Positions 8,374 through 17,253 of a stretch of DNA of 62,816 nt are shown piece by piece. Both the position numbers and the translations under genes were made by a program. Source of the stretch: CAZAKZ01 sp964485695 (lineage in GTDB: Bacteria > Planctomycetota > JAFGQW01); contig CAZAKZ010000014.1 of the NCBI GenBank assembly GCA_964485695.1, positions 1-62,816 on the forward strand, read 5' to 3'. The stretch's first letter is position 1, and each line of letters starts with the position of its first letter. The notes beneath the pieces are model-generated. The model had not been told where the DNA came from, searched no databases, and was given only the letters and a program-made list of their open reading frames with translations.

Positions 8374-8991
8374 TTACTGCCTCGACAGACGCTGAAAGGC
8401 GGCGGAAAACAGAATGCGGCCGCGACCGAGGCGAAGACCCACGGTGCGGGGTCGGACGCCCAGCACCATGGAGGCCTCCTCGTAGGTCAGGCCCTCGAGG
8501 TCGCACAGCACCACGGCTTCCCGGTGCTTGAGCCCAAGAGAGGCGAGGGCCCTGGCACTCTGGGTGCGACGCACGTGTTCACGACCGCGGGCGGATGCGT
8601 CCAGACGGTGCACCGGCAGAATGCGCCGGATCCTCAGCCGGGGGCGGAGGCCGAAGAGTCCGAAGAGCCTCCGTCGCCGCTCGAAGCGCCGGCACACGCG
8701 CACGAGGGCCTGGATGATCTTGATGCGGAGGGTGAGGTTGCCCGTCAGGATCCTGCGAGACCGGAACACCTTCACCAGGGCGCGCCGGACCAGTTCCTCC
8801 CCCTGGCGGACGTCACCCACCAGGTTGTAGGCCAGGGTAGCCAGGGGATCCCGGTGGCGGTGGAAGAGCGTGTCGAAGGCGTGGTCGTCGCCGCGGGCAA
8901 AGGCAGCCGCCAGGGTCTCGTCCAGGTTTGCACTGGACGGGATCGCGGTGCCGTGGACGGACCGCTTCGAGGCTGTGGATCTTCGATTCAT
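8374..8991 (-). CDS. ECF-type RNA polymerase sigma factor
   Basis: The 205-residue product carries sigma region 2 (AFDTLFHRHRDPLATLAYNL, then EELVRRALVKVFRSR) and region 4 (REAVVLCDLEGLTYEEASMV, then LGVRPRTVGLRLGRGR with the helix-turn-helix). The region between is very arginine-rich. Region 2 is less canonical than in well-studied ECF factors, so the promoter it reads cannot be guessed. It is the first gene of a two-gene operon with the anti-sigma at 7924-8370. About 190 bp without a gene lie between its start and the hairpin at 9151. Confidence 0.8.
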   Translation of the reverse strand: MNRRSTASKRSVHGTAIPSSANLDETLAAAFARGDDHAFDTLFHRHRDPLATLAYNLVGDVRQGEELVRRALVKVFRSRRILTGNLTLRIKIIQALVRVCRRFERRRRLFGLFGLRPRLRIRRILPVHRLDASARGREHVRRTQSARALASLGLKHREAVVLCDLEGLTYEEASMVLGVRPRTVGLRLGRGRILFSAAFQRLSRQ

Positions 8992-9150
8992 ACTATTCTC
9001 ATGTATACCCGAACCCGGCCGCTTTTCCCTGGATTAATCCGTATGGGATTCTCTTCGAAATCCCCGGCCCTCGAGAGAATAGCCTGATTGAGACGTCCCT
9101 GCGGGAGCGATGTAATCCATTGACTGATAGACGGTAATGTTGTCAGCACT

Positions 9151-9171
9151 GGGGGCCTCGTAGAGGCCCCC
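9151..9171 (-). terminator. Hairpin downstream of the propeller gene at 9183
   Basis: GGGGGCCTC and GAGGCCCCC are perfect 9-bp arms with a GTA loop. The hairpin sits 12 nt beyond the stop of the minus-strand gene at 9183. There is no T-run, so termination is likely but not certain. Confidence 0.5.
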
Positions 9172-9182
9172 GGTGGAGAATG

Positions 9183-10571
9183 TCACTGCAGCACGACATG
9201 TTCGGCGTTGGAGATGGTGCCGATGCCCTGGGGGGCTGCGGAGTCCACCACCACGGCGGCCAGGTAGAAACCGAAACCACTGAGCGCCGGGGAGGGCGGG
9301 ATTTTCAGCAGAGCCACGGCCTGGCCCGAGGCGTTCAGGAAGCCGCGGAAGTTCTGGAAGATGCCGGGAATGGTCTGGCTGATGGCGAACAGGTCATCCA
9401 GGTGGAGGGGAACCGTGCGGGACCCGATGGGAATGCCGGGCCGCGTGGAGAAGGAGGCAGCCAGGATGTAGGCCTTGCCGGCGTCCTTCGGGGACGAGAT
9501 AAAGACGGGATACGTCGACCCCACGGCCGGGATGCCGTGGGCGTGGACCTCGCCGAACGCCACCACGCTGTTGGGACCACGCGCCACGGTGAGGCTCCGG
9601 TTGGTGAGGACCGGGGCGGCGGGATTCCGGAGGTCGACCTCCACGAGCAGGTTCGAGGACCGGGCGGCGGCCCAGGCAGAGAGGCCGTCGGTGGTGGCGG
9701 TGACGCCGCGCAGGTCACTGCCCACCGAACCCACCGATCCCAGGGCCGCGGGCGGCGTGGAGTGGGCGTCCACCACGTGGACGCTTCTACCACTCGCGGC
9801 GGCGAATACCGCAAAACCGTTGCCGGGCTCGAAGGAGGGGATGGCGCCCGGATTGGATCCGATCTGGACGTTACTGATCTTGACGGGCAGCGCGCCCTCG
9901 GTGTTCCAGATGCCGGCCTGGGCCGGGGTGGTGATGGAGCTCACCACGAGACGGCGGCCGTCGTTGGACAGCCGCATGAAGATGGCGGACCGGTTCGTGC
10001 CCAGCTGCTTGATGACTGCGGGCGGGGACTGGGTCAGGTCCAAGACGGTCAGGGTGGCGCCCGAAAAGTCGAGGAGGTACGCGGTCTTCCCGTCCGGCGA
10101 CACCTCGGCGCCGTAGGCGCTGCGCCCGTTCGGGATGGCCACGGGTTTGCCCAGGTCCACGGGCGGGGTGGCGGTCAGGTCCACGAGCTGGAACTCCGGC
10201 GTCGAGCCGGCCACTCGCGTCACGATGGCCAGCTTGCTATCCGGCGTCGTGGCCACACCGTAGCACCGGGCGTTCTTGGACACCGTGGCCACCAATGGCA
10301 TGCCCTGGGTGTTGATATCCAGGACCGTGACGTCGCCGGCGTTGGTGGTGAAGCCCACGGCCGTCACCAGACCATATCGCCGGTCGTGGGTGACCACCGC
10401 GGTGAGGGGCTGGGTTCCGACCTTGGTCACGGCCAGGGACTTGAGCGTGACCAGATCGATGAGCTCGGCCGAGTGGTTGTTCTGGTTGGACACCAGGATC
10501 TTCTCCCCGGCCGCAGCCGGAGAGAGGCCGATTGCTGCGGCCAGGATCAAAAAGAGAGCGATTCGTATCAT
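9183..10571 (-). CDS. Secreted YVTN-type beta-propeller protein with shared C-terminal module
   Basis: The start ATG 10571 has AAGGAG 6 nt upstream. Longer readings would run through the tRNA gene. The 462-residue product has a signal peptide (MIRIALFLILAAAIGLSPAAAG) and propeller blades with typical phrases (LVSNQNNHSAELIDL, VSPDGKTAYLLDFSGATLTV, LSNDGRRLVVSS). The last 100 residues or so (GKAYILAASFSTRPGIPIG, HLDDLFAIS, FQNFRGFLNASGQA, DSAAPQGIGTISN) are one of the clearest copies of the shared C-terminal module. It is exported, and the ligand or partner is unknown. It is divergent from the tRNA-Asp gene. The hairpin at 9151-9171 probably ends its transcript. Confidence 0.82.
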   Translation of the reverse strand: MIRIALFLILAAAIGLSPAAAGEKILVSNQNNHSAELIDLVTLKSLAVTKVGTQPLTAVVTHDRRYGLVTAVGFTTNAGDVTVLDINTQGMPLVATVSKNARCYGVATTPDSKLAIVTRVAGSTPEFQLVDLTATPPVDLGKPVAIPNGRSAYGAEVSPDGKTAYLLDFSGATLTVLDLTQSPPAVIKQLGTNRSAIFMRLSNDGRRLVVSSITTPAQAGIWNTEGALPVKISNVQIGSNPGAIPSFEPGNGFAVFAAASGRSVHVVDAHSTPPAALGSVGSVGSDLRGVTATTDGLSAWAAARSSNLLVEVDLRNPAAPVLTNRSLTVARGPNSVVAFGEVHAHGIPAVGSTYPVFISSPKDAGKAYILAASFSTRPGIPIGSRTVPLHLDDLFAISQTIPGIFQNFRGFLNASGQAVALLKIPPSPALSGFGFYLAAVVVDSAAPQGIGTISNAEHVVLQ

Positions 10572-10697
10572 TTCATTCTCCTTCACACCGGAGGTGGCTC
10601 CGAGGGATCGGCACAGGCACAATTGGACCAGGAAATCCGCCGGACCGCAATCCCCGCCCGGTGGGCGGCTTTTTGCCCGGCCCCCGGCCATTTCCAT

Positions 10698-10726
10698 TTG
10701 ACAGGGTTTCGAGGGAGGATTACATA
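10698..10726 (+). promoter_or_regulatory. Promoter of tRNA-Asp
   Basis: TTGACA (10698-10703) and TACATA (10721-10726) are spaced by 17 nt. The expected transcript start lies about 60 nt before the mature tRNA. The -35 box is perfect and the -10 box partial. Confidence 0.6.
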
Positions 10727-10793
10727 GATGCTGCCCGACGGCATTGCCGGATGGGCCGGGTCTTTGAAAATTCGAGTCTCGTGAATCCCAGTC

Positions 10794-10870
<77 letters not shown>

Positions 10871-10883
10871 CTTTTGATTGCTG

Positions 10884-10917
10884 AAAAGGTCCTGGATGAT
10901 GCGTCCAGGGCCTTTTT
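10884..10917 (+). terminator. Rho-independent terminator of tRNA-Asp
   Basis: AAGGTCCTGGA pairs with TCCAGGGCCTT (one G-U pair) around a 7-nt loop and is followed by a T-run. Because A residues precede the left arm, it may also work for the convergent gene ending at 10931. Confidence 0.85.
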
Positions 10918-10930
10918 CCGTGGGGGCAGG

Positions 10931-12172
10931 TCATTCGAGCACGATGATCTGCGGCTTCGAGATCGTGGCCAGACCGCAAGGAGCCGCGGCGTCGATCGTG
11001 ACCGCTGCAGCCCAGACCAACTGTCCGGCGAGCTTGACCGGGAAGGTTCGCAAATCGAGTGTCGCCGTTGCGCGAGCGCTCGTGTCCAGAAAGCCGACGT
11101 TACCCTGAAGTAGAGCACTAAGAGATCCCGACAGGGTGAGCGCCAGGAGATCGTCGGGGATCAGGGGGATCATCCGGTGCCCGACCGTAATGCCGGGCGT
11201 GAATCCGGTCAGGGAGAGCCCGAGGGTGTACGGGCGTCCGCCTTCTCCGGGAAAGTGGAGGTGGAAACGCCACAGGTTGGGGGAGGCGGCGCGTTCCGTG
11301 ACTAGGTTGCGGCCGTGTTCGAAGCACATCGAGGTAGTGAGCCATCCAGGCGCAAGGGGTAGTGTCGTGACGGTCTTGCCGCCGCGCTGCAGGCGATAGA
11401 GGGACGTGGTGGCGACCACGATCTGGCCCTGGCCCGCGTCACGATCGAAAGCGATTCCCCTCCCGGGCGGAATGTTCGTACTTATGATGGTAGGTATTCC
11501 ACTGGACGAGATTCGCATGAGCGCCGGGCCTGGAGAGAGGTTCAGGATCAGCGAGCCGTCCGTGTGGTCCTGCACCGCGTCTACAGCATTGACCATCGGT
11601 GCCTCGTAGAGTTTCCAGAGCCGACTCCCGTCCCGGGACATCCGGGAGAGGCGTCCCTGCGCAATACCGAACTCGCTCAGGTAGAACTGTCCTGTCATCT
11701 GATCCTGGAGGATCCAGTAGAGCATCTGGAGGCCTCTGGCGCGGAGCGTGTCCATGCGCCCGCCGTCGGCCCGGATCCGGAATACGCCGGAAGGACTGGA
11801 TGCATTTCCGATCACGACTATGTCCCCTGTTGGATCCACGCAGAAGTCCCCGATTCGAGTCAGCGGGGGACCGGCCCAGAGCATCCGGATCACCGCACCC
11901 GTCCAGGGATCGAGGACCGCAAGCCGGCCGTCCCCGTAGCCTGCGAGGATGTTCTTGTTGTCCTTGTCCATGGCCAGGGAGTAGATCGCGTTCGACTTTC
12001 CGGTCGATATCGTGGTGATGCGGCCTCGATTGTCGAGGCGGTAGAGCAGCATCGGCGGCCCCGGGGCAATTCCAACACTGGAGATGATGAGATCAGTGCC
12101 GTAGGGCTGGGCCGCGGCACGCTGCACCCCCACGGTCGACAAGATCAGGGCCAACAAGAACAGGATGCGCAT
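10931..12172 (-). CDS. Secreted beta-propeller-like protein with shared C-terminal module
   Basis: The 413-residue product begins with a signal peptide (MRILFLLALILSTVGVQRAAAQ). The body is propeller-like: LYRLDNRGRITTIS, LAMDKDNKNILAGYGDGRL, FCVDPTGDIVVIGNAS and IAFDRDAGQGQIVVATTS read as successive blades. The C-terminal module is present but more diverged (GGRPYTLGLSLTGFTPGITV, IPDDLLALTLSG, VGFLDTSARATATLDL, IDAAAPCGLATIS). It is convergent with tRNA-Asp, with the terminator between them. No catalytic residues are evident. The 261 bp upstream, to the gene at 12434, hold no other gene. Confidence 0.8.
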   Translation of the reverse strand: MRILFLLALILSTVGVQRAAAQPYGTDLIISSVGIAPGPPMLLYRLDNRGRITTISTGKSNAIYSLAMDKDNKNILAGYGDGRLAVLDPWTGAVIRMLWAGPPLTRIGDFCVDPTGDIVVIGNASSPSGVFRIRADGGRMDTLRARGLQMLYWILQDQMTGQFYLSEFGIAQGRLSRMSRDGSRLWKLYEAPMVNAVDAVQDHTDGSLILNLSPGPALMRISSSGIPTIISTNIPPGRGIAFDRDAGQGQIVVATTSLYRLQRGGKTVTTLPLAPGWLTTSMCFEHGRNLVTERAASPNLWRFHLHFPGEGGRPYTLGLSLTGFTPGITVGHRMIPLIPDDLLALTLSGSLSALLQGNVGFLDTSARATATLDLRTFPVKLAGQLVWAAAVTIDAAAPCGLATISKPQIIVLE

Positions 12173-12433
12173 GGCACCACCTCCTTTCGAACCCGGCGGA
12201 AACGTCTTGGATGCAATATTTTTACCCTACGGTGTTTGAACAGAAAATACCCTGGGACAGGGACCGTGGGATTTCTTGCCATCACTTCAAATCGCCCCGG
12301 ATCAAGCAGGAGGGCTGCGTTCCCCCATGCAGGGTGTATCCGAGGTGAGGTGTGAAACGCTATAATGAGGCCGTCGAAGATCCCCGGCCCCCTTTCCGGG
12401 GGCGAACAGGACGACAAGGAAAGGAATCGCACC

Positions 12434-13099
12434 ATGCGCCGAATCCCGATACCCGCCTGCACGGCCGCACTGATATTGCTCGTGTCCGGCATGCTGCCGG
12501 CCCAGACCCACGACGTGGCCGACTACTTCATGTTGACGCCCGGCTACTGGAGAATCGAGGAGCAGAGGGACCCGGGGAATCCCACGCCCGTGAAGAAGAC
12601 CGCCTCGGTCGTCACCACCCTGGGGCAATACACTCTCCAGAACGGATTCAAGTGGGACGGCAAGGCCTGGCAGGTGGGTTACGTCCAGGTCTTCGAGCTG
12701 ACGGCAACGCATCTCGTGCACCACGGTGAGTTCAATCCGGGCAACAACAAGTTCATGCTGTTCAGTCCACCGGTGCGGATCCCGCGTCTGATGAAGCTGA
12801 ACGACCCCTTCACGCACAAGGGCAAGGTTCTCTACCCAACCTCCGTCGCCCAGGGGGCCCTCACGGTGATCCTCACCGCCGACAACCTCACCCAGAAGAC
12901 CAAGGCCGGCACGTTCACGGGATGCATCCGCTTCATGGTCTCCATCCTCTCGGACCAGTATGCAGAGATACGGTCCGAGGTCCGCGCCAGGAAGCTCGGA
13001 TTCGTCAAAGGCGTGCGCAACGAGGTGGACGAGACCAAGCCCGAGGCCAGCATGGTGGACACGATGATCCACGAGCGCATCGAGCCCAAGCAGCCTTGA
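12434..13099 (+). CDS. Secreted protein of unknown function
   Basis: The 221-residue product starts at ATG 12434 (AGGA about 9 nt upstream); the longer reading to 12365 adds a polar stretch that would hide the signal peptide. The signal peptide is MRRIPIPACTAALILLVSGM followed by LPAQ. The mature part is mostly beta-like (YFMLTPGYWRIEEQRD, VGYVQVFELTATHLVHHGEF, ALTVILTADNLTQKT) with two short conserved-looking turns. I recognise no family. It lacks the C-terminal module of its neighbours. It may be a small extracytoplasmic binding or structural protein. Confidence 0.7.
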   Translation: MRRIPIPACTAALILLVSGMLPAQTHDVADYFMLTPGYWRIEEQRDPGNPTPVKKTASVVTTLGQYTLQNGFKWDGKAWQVGYVQVFELTATHLVHHGEFNPGNNKFMLFSPPVRIPRLMKLNDPFTHKGKVLYPTSVAQGALTVILTADNLTQKTKAGTFTGCIRFMVSILSDQYAEIRSEVRARKLGFVKGVRNEVDETKPEASMVDTMIHERIEPKQP

Positions 13100-13113
13100 C
13101 GGGCTTTGGCGGC

Positions 13114-13168
13114 CGATCTCACGCGGGTTTTTTTGCTCAGATCGAGCTAAAAAACCCGCGTGAGATCG
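13114..13168. repeat. Long palindromic hairpin (25-bp arms) after the gene at 12434
   Basis: The arms at 13114-13138 and 13144-13168 are complementary at 24 of 25 positions around a 5-nt loop. The left arm contains GCGGGTTTTTTT, so it can act as a terminator in either direction for the gene ending at 13099. Its arms are longer than a normal terminator needs. The sequence differs from the repeat family at 23361 and 54520. Confidence 0.7.
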
Positions 13169-13348
13169 ACACTCGACTGCTGGGGACCGTCCGGGTGAGG
13201 ATCTCTTGCATTTCAATTGTATCCGGGTAGTCTGGAGATCTGAGAGCAGGAACGAACCTTCCTTCAGGCAGACGATTAGGAACTCCTTCGGCTTCAGGCC
13301 GCGGCTCCGGCCGCTGCGTTTCCCACGGGAGAAGTGGAGGTTACCCCC

Positions 13349-14836
13349 ATGCGAAGCATCCTCCTCGCACTGTCGGTCCTGGCCATGATGACCTCGGCGA
13401 TCCAGGCCCAGTCCTACCACCCGGCGGTCTACCTCTACGGGGGCCGCGGAACCTTGCTCACGCCAACGTCGTACCCCAAGGGCATCTATCGCTACGACGC
13501 CACCGGTGTGATGCCCACCATCACCAAGGTGTGCGACTTACCGCCTTACTCCACGAAGAACAATTCCCTCTGCATGGACTACGACAACCAGAACTACCTC
13601 ATGTGCATGAACTCCACGTACGTGCCGACTCCCTGGAGCAATGCCGTGGTGCGGTACGACGTGACCCTGCAGGCGTGGAGCACGGTGGCCGCCTGGCCGG
13701 CCACGGGCTCCCCGTACCCCGGGCCCAACTCATACACCTCACCCACCGCAAACGTGCTGGTGGACCAGAACGGCGACTACCTGTTCTCGGTGCTCAAGTA
13801 CGATCGAAAGACGTCGCCCACCACGATCCACCAGGCCTTCAGTGCGATCTACAGGTACGACCGGGTCACCCGCACGGTCTCCACGATTCTCCTTGAGAGT
13901 CAGATGAATCCGCCGAACCAGTCCTACTTCCTCCACTTGAGCAAGGACATCGACACCGGCAGGGTGTTGATCGCGGATTACCTGAGCGTCTCCTTCCCGA
14001 TCAAGATGCGCTACCCGGTGTGGACCCTCAATCCCGAGGACGGCTACAACCACGCCAACGTCGGGATCTGGAACGACGGCAGCGTCTACGGCTGGAAGCC
14101 CGTGTACAAGGGGATCAACCAGAACGTCTTGAACGGCTTCCTGGAGCGTCCCTACTACCGGGCCAGAGACTGGTACCAGCTGCCGCCGGGGTCGGCCGGG
14201 ATGAAGACCTCCCCGGTCTCGACCACCCACTTTCCCCCCGGCAGCGGTGCATTCTTCAGCGGGAAGTTCGACCTGCAGACGGCCGCGAAGCCGCGGTTCC
14301 TGCTGAACGGCAACGGAACCCAGGGCGCCTGGCTCTACCACTACGACGTGGCGGGAGGCTGGACCATGAACACCTACGACACGCTCATGGATTCCAATAC
14401 CCACCCGCACTTCAGCGTTTTCTACAACTCGCAGTTCGAGTTCGACGGCGGCCGCCACATCCAGACCGTGGCCGCCGGCAAGAACCGGTGGCACATCTTC
14501 GTGGACATCCCGCATCTACCGGGCAAGGCCTACCTCATGGCCGCGGGCATCTCGGGTGTCCGGCCCGGGGTCCGGCTCCCCGACGGCCGCACCCTCAACC
14601 TCGTCCTCGACCACGTCACCATCGCGACGCTCCACGGGGGTCTGCCCGGCATCTGGAGCAGCGGGTCCGGGTACCTGAACGCCCGCGGAGAGGCCAAGGG
14701 CTTGCTGGACCTCTCCGGGTTGCCCCTACCGCAGAACGGATACGGCCACCCGCTCTGGATCGCCGTGGTGGTTCTGGACCTGCAGGCGCCCGGCGGCGTG
14801 GCCTATCTGCCGGACACCTACGTGATGCGTCTCTGA
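13349..14836 (+). CDS. Large secreted propeller-like protein with shared C-terminal module
   Basis: ATG 13349 is chosen over a GTG at 13334, because GGAGG (13336-13340) stands 8 nt upstream of it. The 495-residue product has a signal peptide (MRSILLALSVLAMMTSAIQAQ). The body is rich in Tyr, Trp and Asn with blade-like repeats (IYRYDATGVMPTITK, MDYDNQNYLMCMN, LVDQNGDYLFSVLKYD, IYRYDRVTRTVSTILL). The C-terminal module is clear (PGKAYLMAAGISGVRPGVRL, PDGRTLNLVLDHVTIATL, GYLNARGEAKGLLDL, VVLDLQAPGGVAYL). It is one of the longest members of the exported family here. Ligand unknown. Together with 9183 and 10931 it makes a local cluster of three. Confidence 0.8.
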   Translation: MRSILLALSVLAMMTSAIQAQSYHPAVYLYGGRGTLLTPTSYPKGIYRYDATGVMPTITKVCDLPPYSTKNNSLCMDYDNQNYLMCMNSTYVPTPWSNAVVRYDVTLQAWSTVAAWPATGSPYPGPNSYTSPTANVLVDQNGDYLFSVLKYDRKTSPTTIHQAFSAIYRYDRVTRTVSTILLESQMNPPNQSYFLHLSKDIDTGRVLIADYLSVSFPIKMRYPVWTLNPEDGYNHANVGIWNDGSVYGWKPVYKGINQNVLNGFLERPYYRARDWYQLPPGSAGMKTSPVSTTHFPPGSGAFFSGKFDLQTAAKPRFLLNGNGTQGAWLYHYDVAGGWTMNTYDTLMDSNTHPHFSVFYNSQFEFDGGRHIQTVAAGKNRWHIFVDIPHLPGKAYLMAAGISGVRPGVRLPDGRTLNLVLDHVTIATLHGGLPGIWSSGSGYLNARGEAKGLLDLSGLPLPQNGYGHPLWIAVVVLDLQAPGGVAYLPDTYVMRL

Positions 14837-15045
14837 TTCTCCTGAGGGACACTTCCGCCGGTGCTGGACGCGCCCCCCGCCGAGTTTATCCGGCCTTCGA
14901 GTCCGTTGTCTCGAAACCCCCGAGGTTGAATCCGAGGGGCTCCATGCGCTACCATTTCCAAGTTTCTCGGGGAAACGAACTTGAATCCCTTGCACGAGCG
15001 ACGCCGAGCAGCCCGGGGCTGCTATGAGACCAGAGGGGTGTGATC

Positions 15046-15453
15046 GTGAGCCTACAGATCTCAGACAAGACCTACGACCCGGAGTTCGTCCAGAAGCTGG
15101 AGGAGATCAGCGGGGAGAACTTCCACAAGTGCATGCAGTGCGGCACCTGCACGGCCGCCTGCCCCATGGAAGAGAAGATGGAGGAGTCGCCGCGGCGTAT
15201 CATCCTGCTCAGCCACTGGGGCCTCAAGGAGAAGGTCACCGACTCCAACACCGTGTGGCTCTGCGCCACGTGTCAGACCTGCTACGCCCGGTGCCCGCGG
15301 GGTATCGACATCACCAAGGTCATGGAGGCGATCCGGCAGCTCAGCCTGCGGGAGAACGAGAACTACGTGGAGCCCAACAAGATCTCCGAGGAGACGCTCG
15401 GGGACGTGCCCCAGATCGCTCTGGTAAGCTGCTTCAGAAGGCACACTTCGTGA
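15046..15453 (+). CDS. HdrC-like ferredoxin subunit with two [4Fe-4S] motifs
   Basis: GTG 15046 is preferred over GTG 15040, since AGGGG lies 7 nt upstream of it and only 1 nt upstream of the other. The 135-residue protein has two Cx2Cx2Cx3CP motifs: C29, C32, C35, C39 (CMQCGTCTAACP) and C73, C76, C79, C83 (CATCQTCYARCP). This is the arrangement of HdrC, the electron-transfer subunit of heterodisulfide reductase. There is no membrane segment. It is followed 10 nt later by an HdrB-like gene, and then by FrdB-like and FrdA-like genes, so it likely passes electrons within a soluble redox complex. In methanogens HdrC pairs with HdrB. The bacterial partner substrate is not known. Confidence 0.85.
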   Translation: MSLQISDKTYDPEFVQKLEEISGENFHKCMQCGTCTAACPMEEKMEESPRRIILLSHWGLKEKVTDSNTVWLCATCQTCYARCPRGIDITKVMEAIRQLSLRENENYVEPNKISEETLGDVPQIALVSCFRRHTS

Positions 15454-15463
15454 AGGCTGGACG

Positions 15464-16351
15464 ATGAAGACACTCTACTACCCCGGATGCACCCTGAAGG
15501 CAAAGGCCCTGAACCTGGATGCGTCCGCCCGGGCGGCCCTGGCCGCCCTGGACGTGGAGCTGGTGGAGCTCGAGCGCTGGAACTGCTGCGGCGCCGTGTT
15601 CTCCCTGGCCGACGACGACCTGATCCGTCTCGTGGCTCCGGTGCGCGACCTCGCCCGGGTCGTGGAGATGGGCGGTGACGAGGTCGTCACCACCTGCTCC
15701 ATGTGCTACAACACCCTGGCCCGGGCCAACGAGGTGGTGCGCGAGGACGAGGAGAAGCGTGACACCCTGAACGCCTTCATGGAGGAGGAGCCGGACTACG
15801 ACGGCCGCGTCAACGTCCTGCACCTGCTGACTTTTCTCCGGGACAGGGTCGGCTGGGACACGATCCGCTCCAAGGTGCAGAAGCCCCTCGAAGGGCTCAA
15901 GGTCGCCCCCTACTACGGCTGCACCCTGGTGCGTCCCGCCTCGGTATCCATCGACAAAGGCGTGAAGCGGACGGTGTTCGAGGAGTTCATCGAAGCCCTC
16001 GGCGCCCGGGCCGTGCCCTTTGCCGAGGACACGAACTGCTGCAGCTCCTACCAGGTGGTGAGCAATCCCGAGGCGGCCGAAGAAAGCGCTTCCAGGATCC
16101 TGGGGTCGGCCCTGGAGCAGGAGGCGGACCTCATCGCCACCAGCTGTCCGCTGTGCGAATACAACCTCGGCGCCAAGCAGTCCGAGATCCGCGAAAAGAA
16201 ACAGGACATGAAGGAGATACCGACCCTCTACTTCACCCAGCTCCTGGCCATGGCCCTCGGCCTGGACGAGAAGGTGTGCCGCTTCGACCTGAATCCGGAG
16301 TGGGTGAGGGAGAGCCTGGGGACCCTGGGCCTGGTCGAAGTCGATTCGTAG
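15464..16351 (+). CDS. HdrB-like subunit with two complete CCG domains
   Basis: The 295-residue protein has two CCG domains, the hallmark of HdrB. The first has C9, C41-C42, C78 and C81 (PGC, CCG, CSMC). The second has C153, C192-C193, C228 and C231 (YGC, NCCSS, SCPLC). In HdrB such cysteines hold non-cubane [4Fe-4S] clusters that reduce a disulfide. Both sets look complete here. It lies between the HdrC-like gene and the FrdB-like gene with short gaps and is cytoplasmic. The CCG pair in a fumarate-reductase operon matches the C-terminal half of thiol:fumarate reductase TfrB or SdhE, but here it is a separate gene. The electron donor (thiol, or another carrier) cannot be fixed from sequence. 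Confidence 0.88.
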   Translation: MKTLYYPGCTLKAKALNLDASARAALAALDVELVELERWNCCGAVFSLADDDLIRLVAPVRDLARVVEMGGDEVVTTCSMCYNTLARANEVVREDEEKRDTLNAFMEEEPDYDGRVNVLHLLTFLRDRVGWDTIRSKVQKPLEGLKVAPYYGCTLVRPASVSIDKGVKRTVFEEFIEALGARAVPFAEDTNCCSSYQVVSNPEAAEESASRILGSALEQEADLIATSCPLCEYNLGAKQSEIREKKQDMKEIPTLYFTQLLAMALGLDEKVCRFDLNPEWVRESLGTLGLVEVDS

Positions 16352-16433
16352 CCGACCCGTGCAAGGAGTATTCGAACACAATTCATGAGCGTAGGACCTA
16401 CGTTAAAACCGTCAAGGACAAGGCAAGCTTGAG

Positions 16434-17204
16434 ATGAACGAAACATCAACTGAATCGGCAAAGCAGGGCGGAGAAGCCGGGAGCGCCAAGCTGATCCCCG
16501 TCTACGTCATGGGGAAGCGCTACGACGTGCCCGAATCCCTCACCATCATGAAGGCCATGGAGTATGCGGGCTTCAAGTTCATCCGCGGGGCCGGTTGTCG
16601 CGGGGGGATCTGCGGGGCCTGCGGCACCGTGTATCGCAAGCCCGGAGACTACCACATCCGGGTCGGTCTCGCGTGCCAGACCGTGGTCGAGCCGGAGATG
16701 TACCTGACCCAGATCCCGTTCTATCCGGCGAACCGGGCCTCCTTCGACCTGGACGCCGTCAGCGCCGACCCGGAAGAGGTGTTCAAGCGCTATCCGGAGC
16801 TGTTCCGGTGCATGGCCTGCAACGCCTGCTCCAAGGTCTGCCCCATGGACGTTCCGGTCATGGACTACATCGCCGCGGTGAAGCAGGGCGACTTCGAGAA
16901 GGCCACGGAGCTCTCCTTCGACTGTATCCAGTGCGGACTGTGCGCCACCCGGTGCATGGGGGAGATGGCCCAGTATCACATCGCCCAGATGGTCCGGAGG
17001 CTCAACGGCATGTTCATCTCGCCGCGCGCGAAACACCTCGCCGACATGGTGGAAGGCGTCGCGGCCGGCAAGTTCGACAGTGACCTGAAGACCCTCAAGG
17101 AAACCTCCACGGAGGACCTGAAGAAGACCTACACGGATAGAGAGATGGAGCCGGCCGTGGGGCCGGAGGACTGGACCCCCTCCGATTCCGGCTACCTGTT
17201 GTGA
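16434..17204 (+). CDS. Fumarate reductase/succinate dehydrogenase-type iron-sulfur subunit
   Basis: The 256-residue product has a plant-type [2Fe-2S] site (C55, C60, C63, C81; GAGCRGGICGAC) and two ferredoxin motifs (C126, C129, C132, C136 and C164, C167, C170, C174). Both of these are Cx2Cx2Cx3C, so two [4Fe-4S] clusters are predicted rather than the [4Fe-4S]/[3Fe-4S] pair of classical SdhB. It lies directly before the flavoprotein and after HdrB/HdrC-like genes. Its job is probably to carry electrons between the flavin and the Hdr-like subunits. No membrane anchor subunit is in the operon. Close relatives are annotated as FrdB or TfrB-like. Confidence 0.88.
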   Translation: MNETSTESAKQGGEAGSAKLIPVYVMGKRYDVPESLTIMKAMEYAGFKFIRGAGCRGGICGACGTVYRKPGDYHIRVGLACQTVVEPEMYLTQIPFYPANRASFDLDAVSADPEEVFKRYPELFRCMACNACSKVCPMDVPVMDYIAAVKQGDFEKATELSFDCIQCGLCATRCMGEMAQYHIAQMVRRLNGMFISPRAKHLADMVEGVAAGKFDSDLKTLKETSTEDLKKTYTDREMEPAVGPEDWTPSDSGYLL

Positions 17205-17253
17205 TCCCGACGTTTTTCTCAGCACCGGAAAGAACTGACGATAGGTTGAAAAG

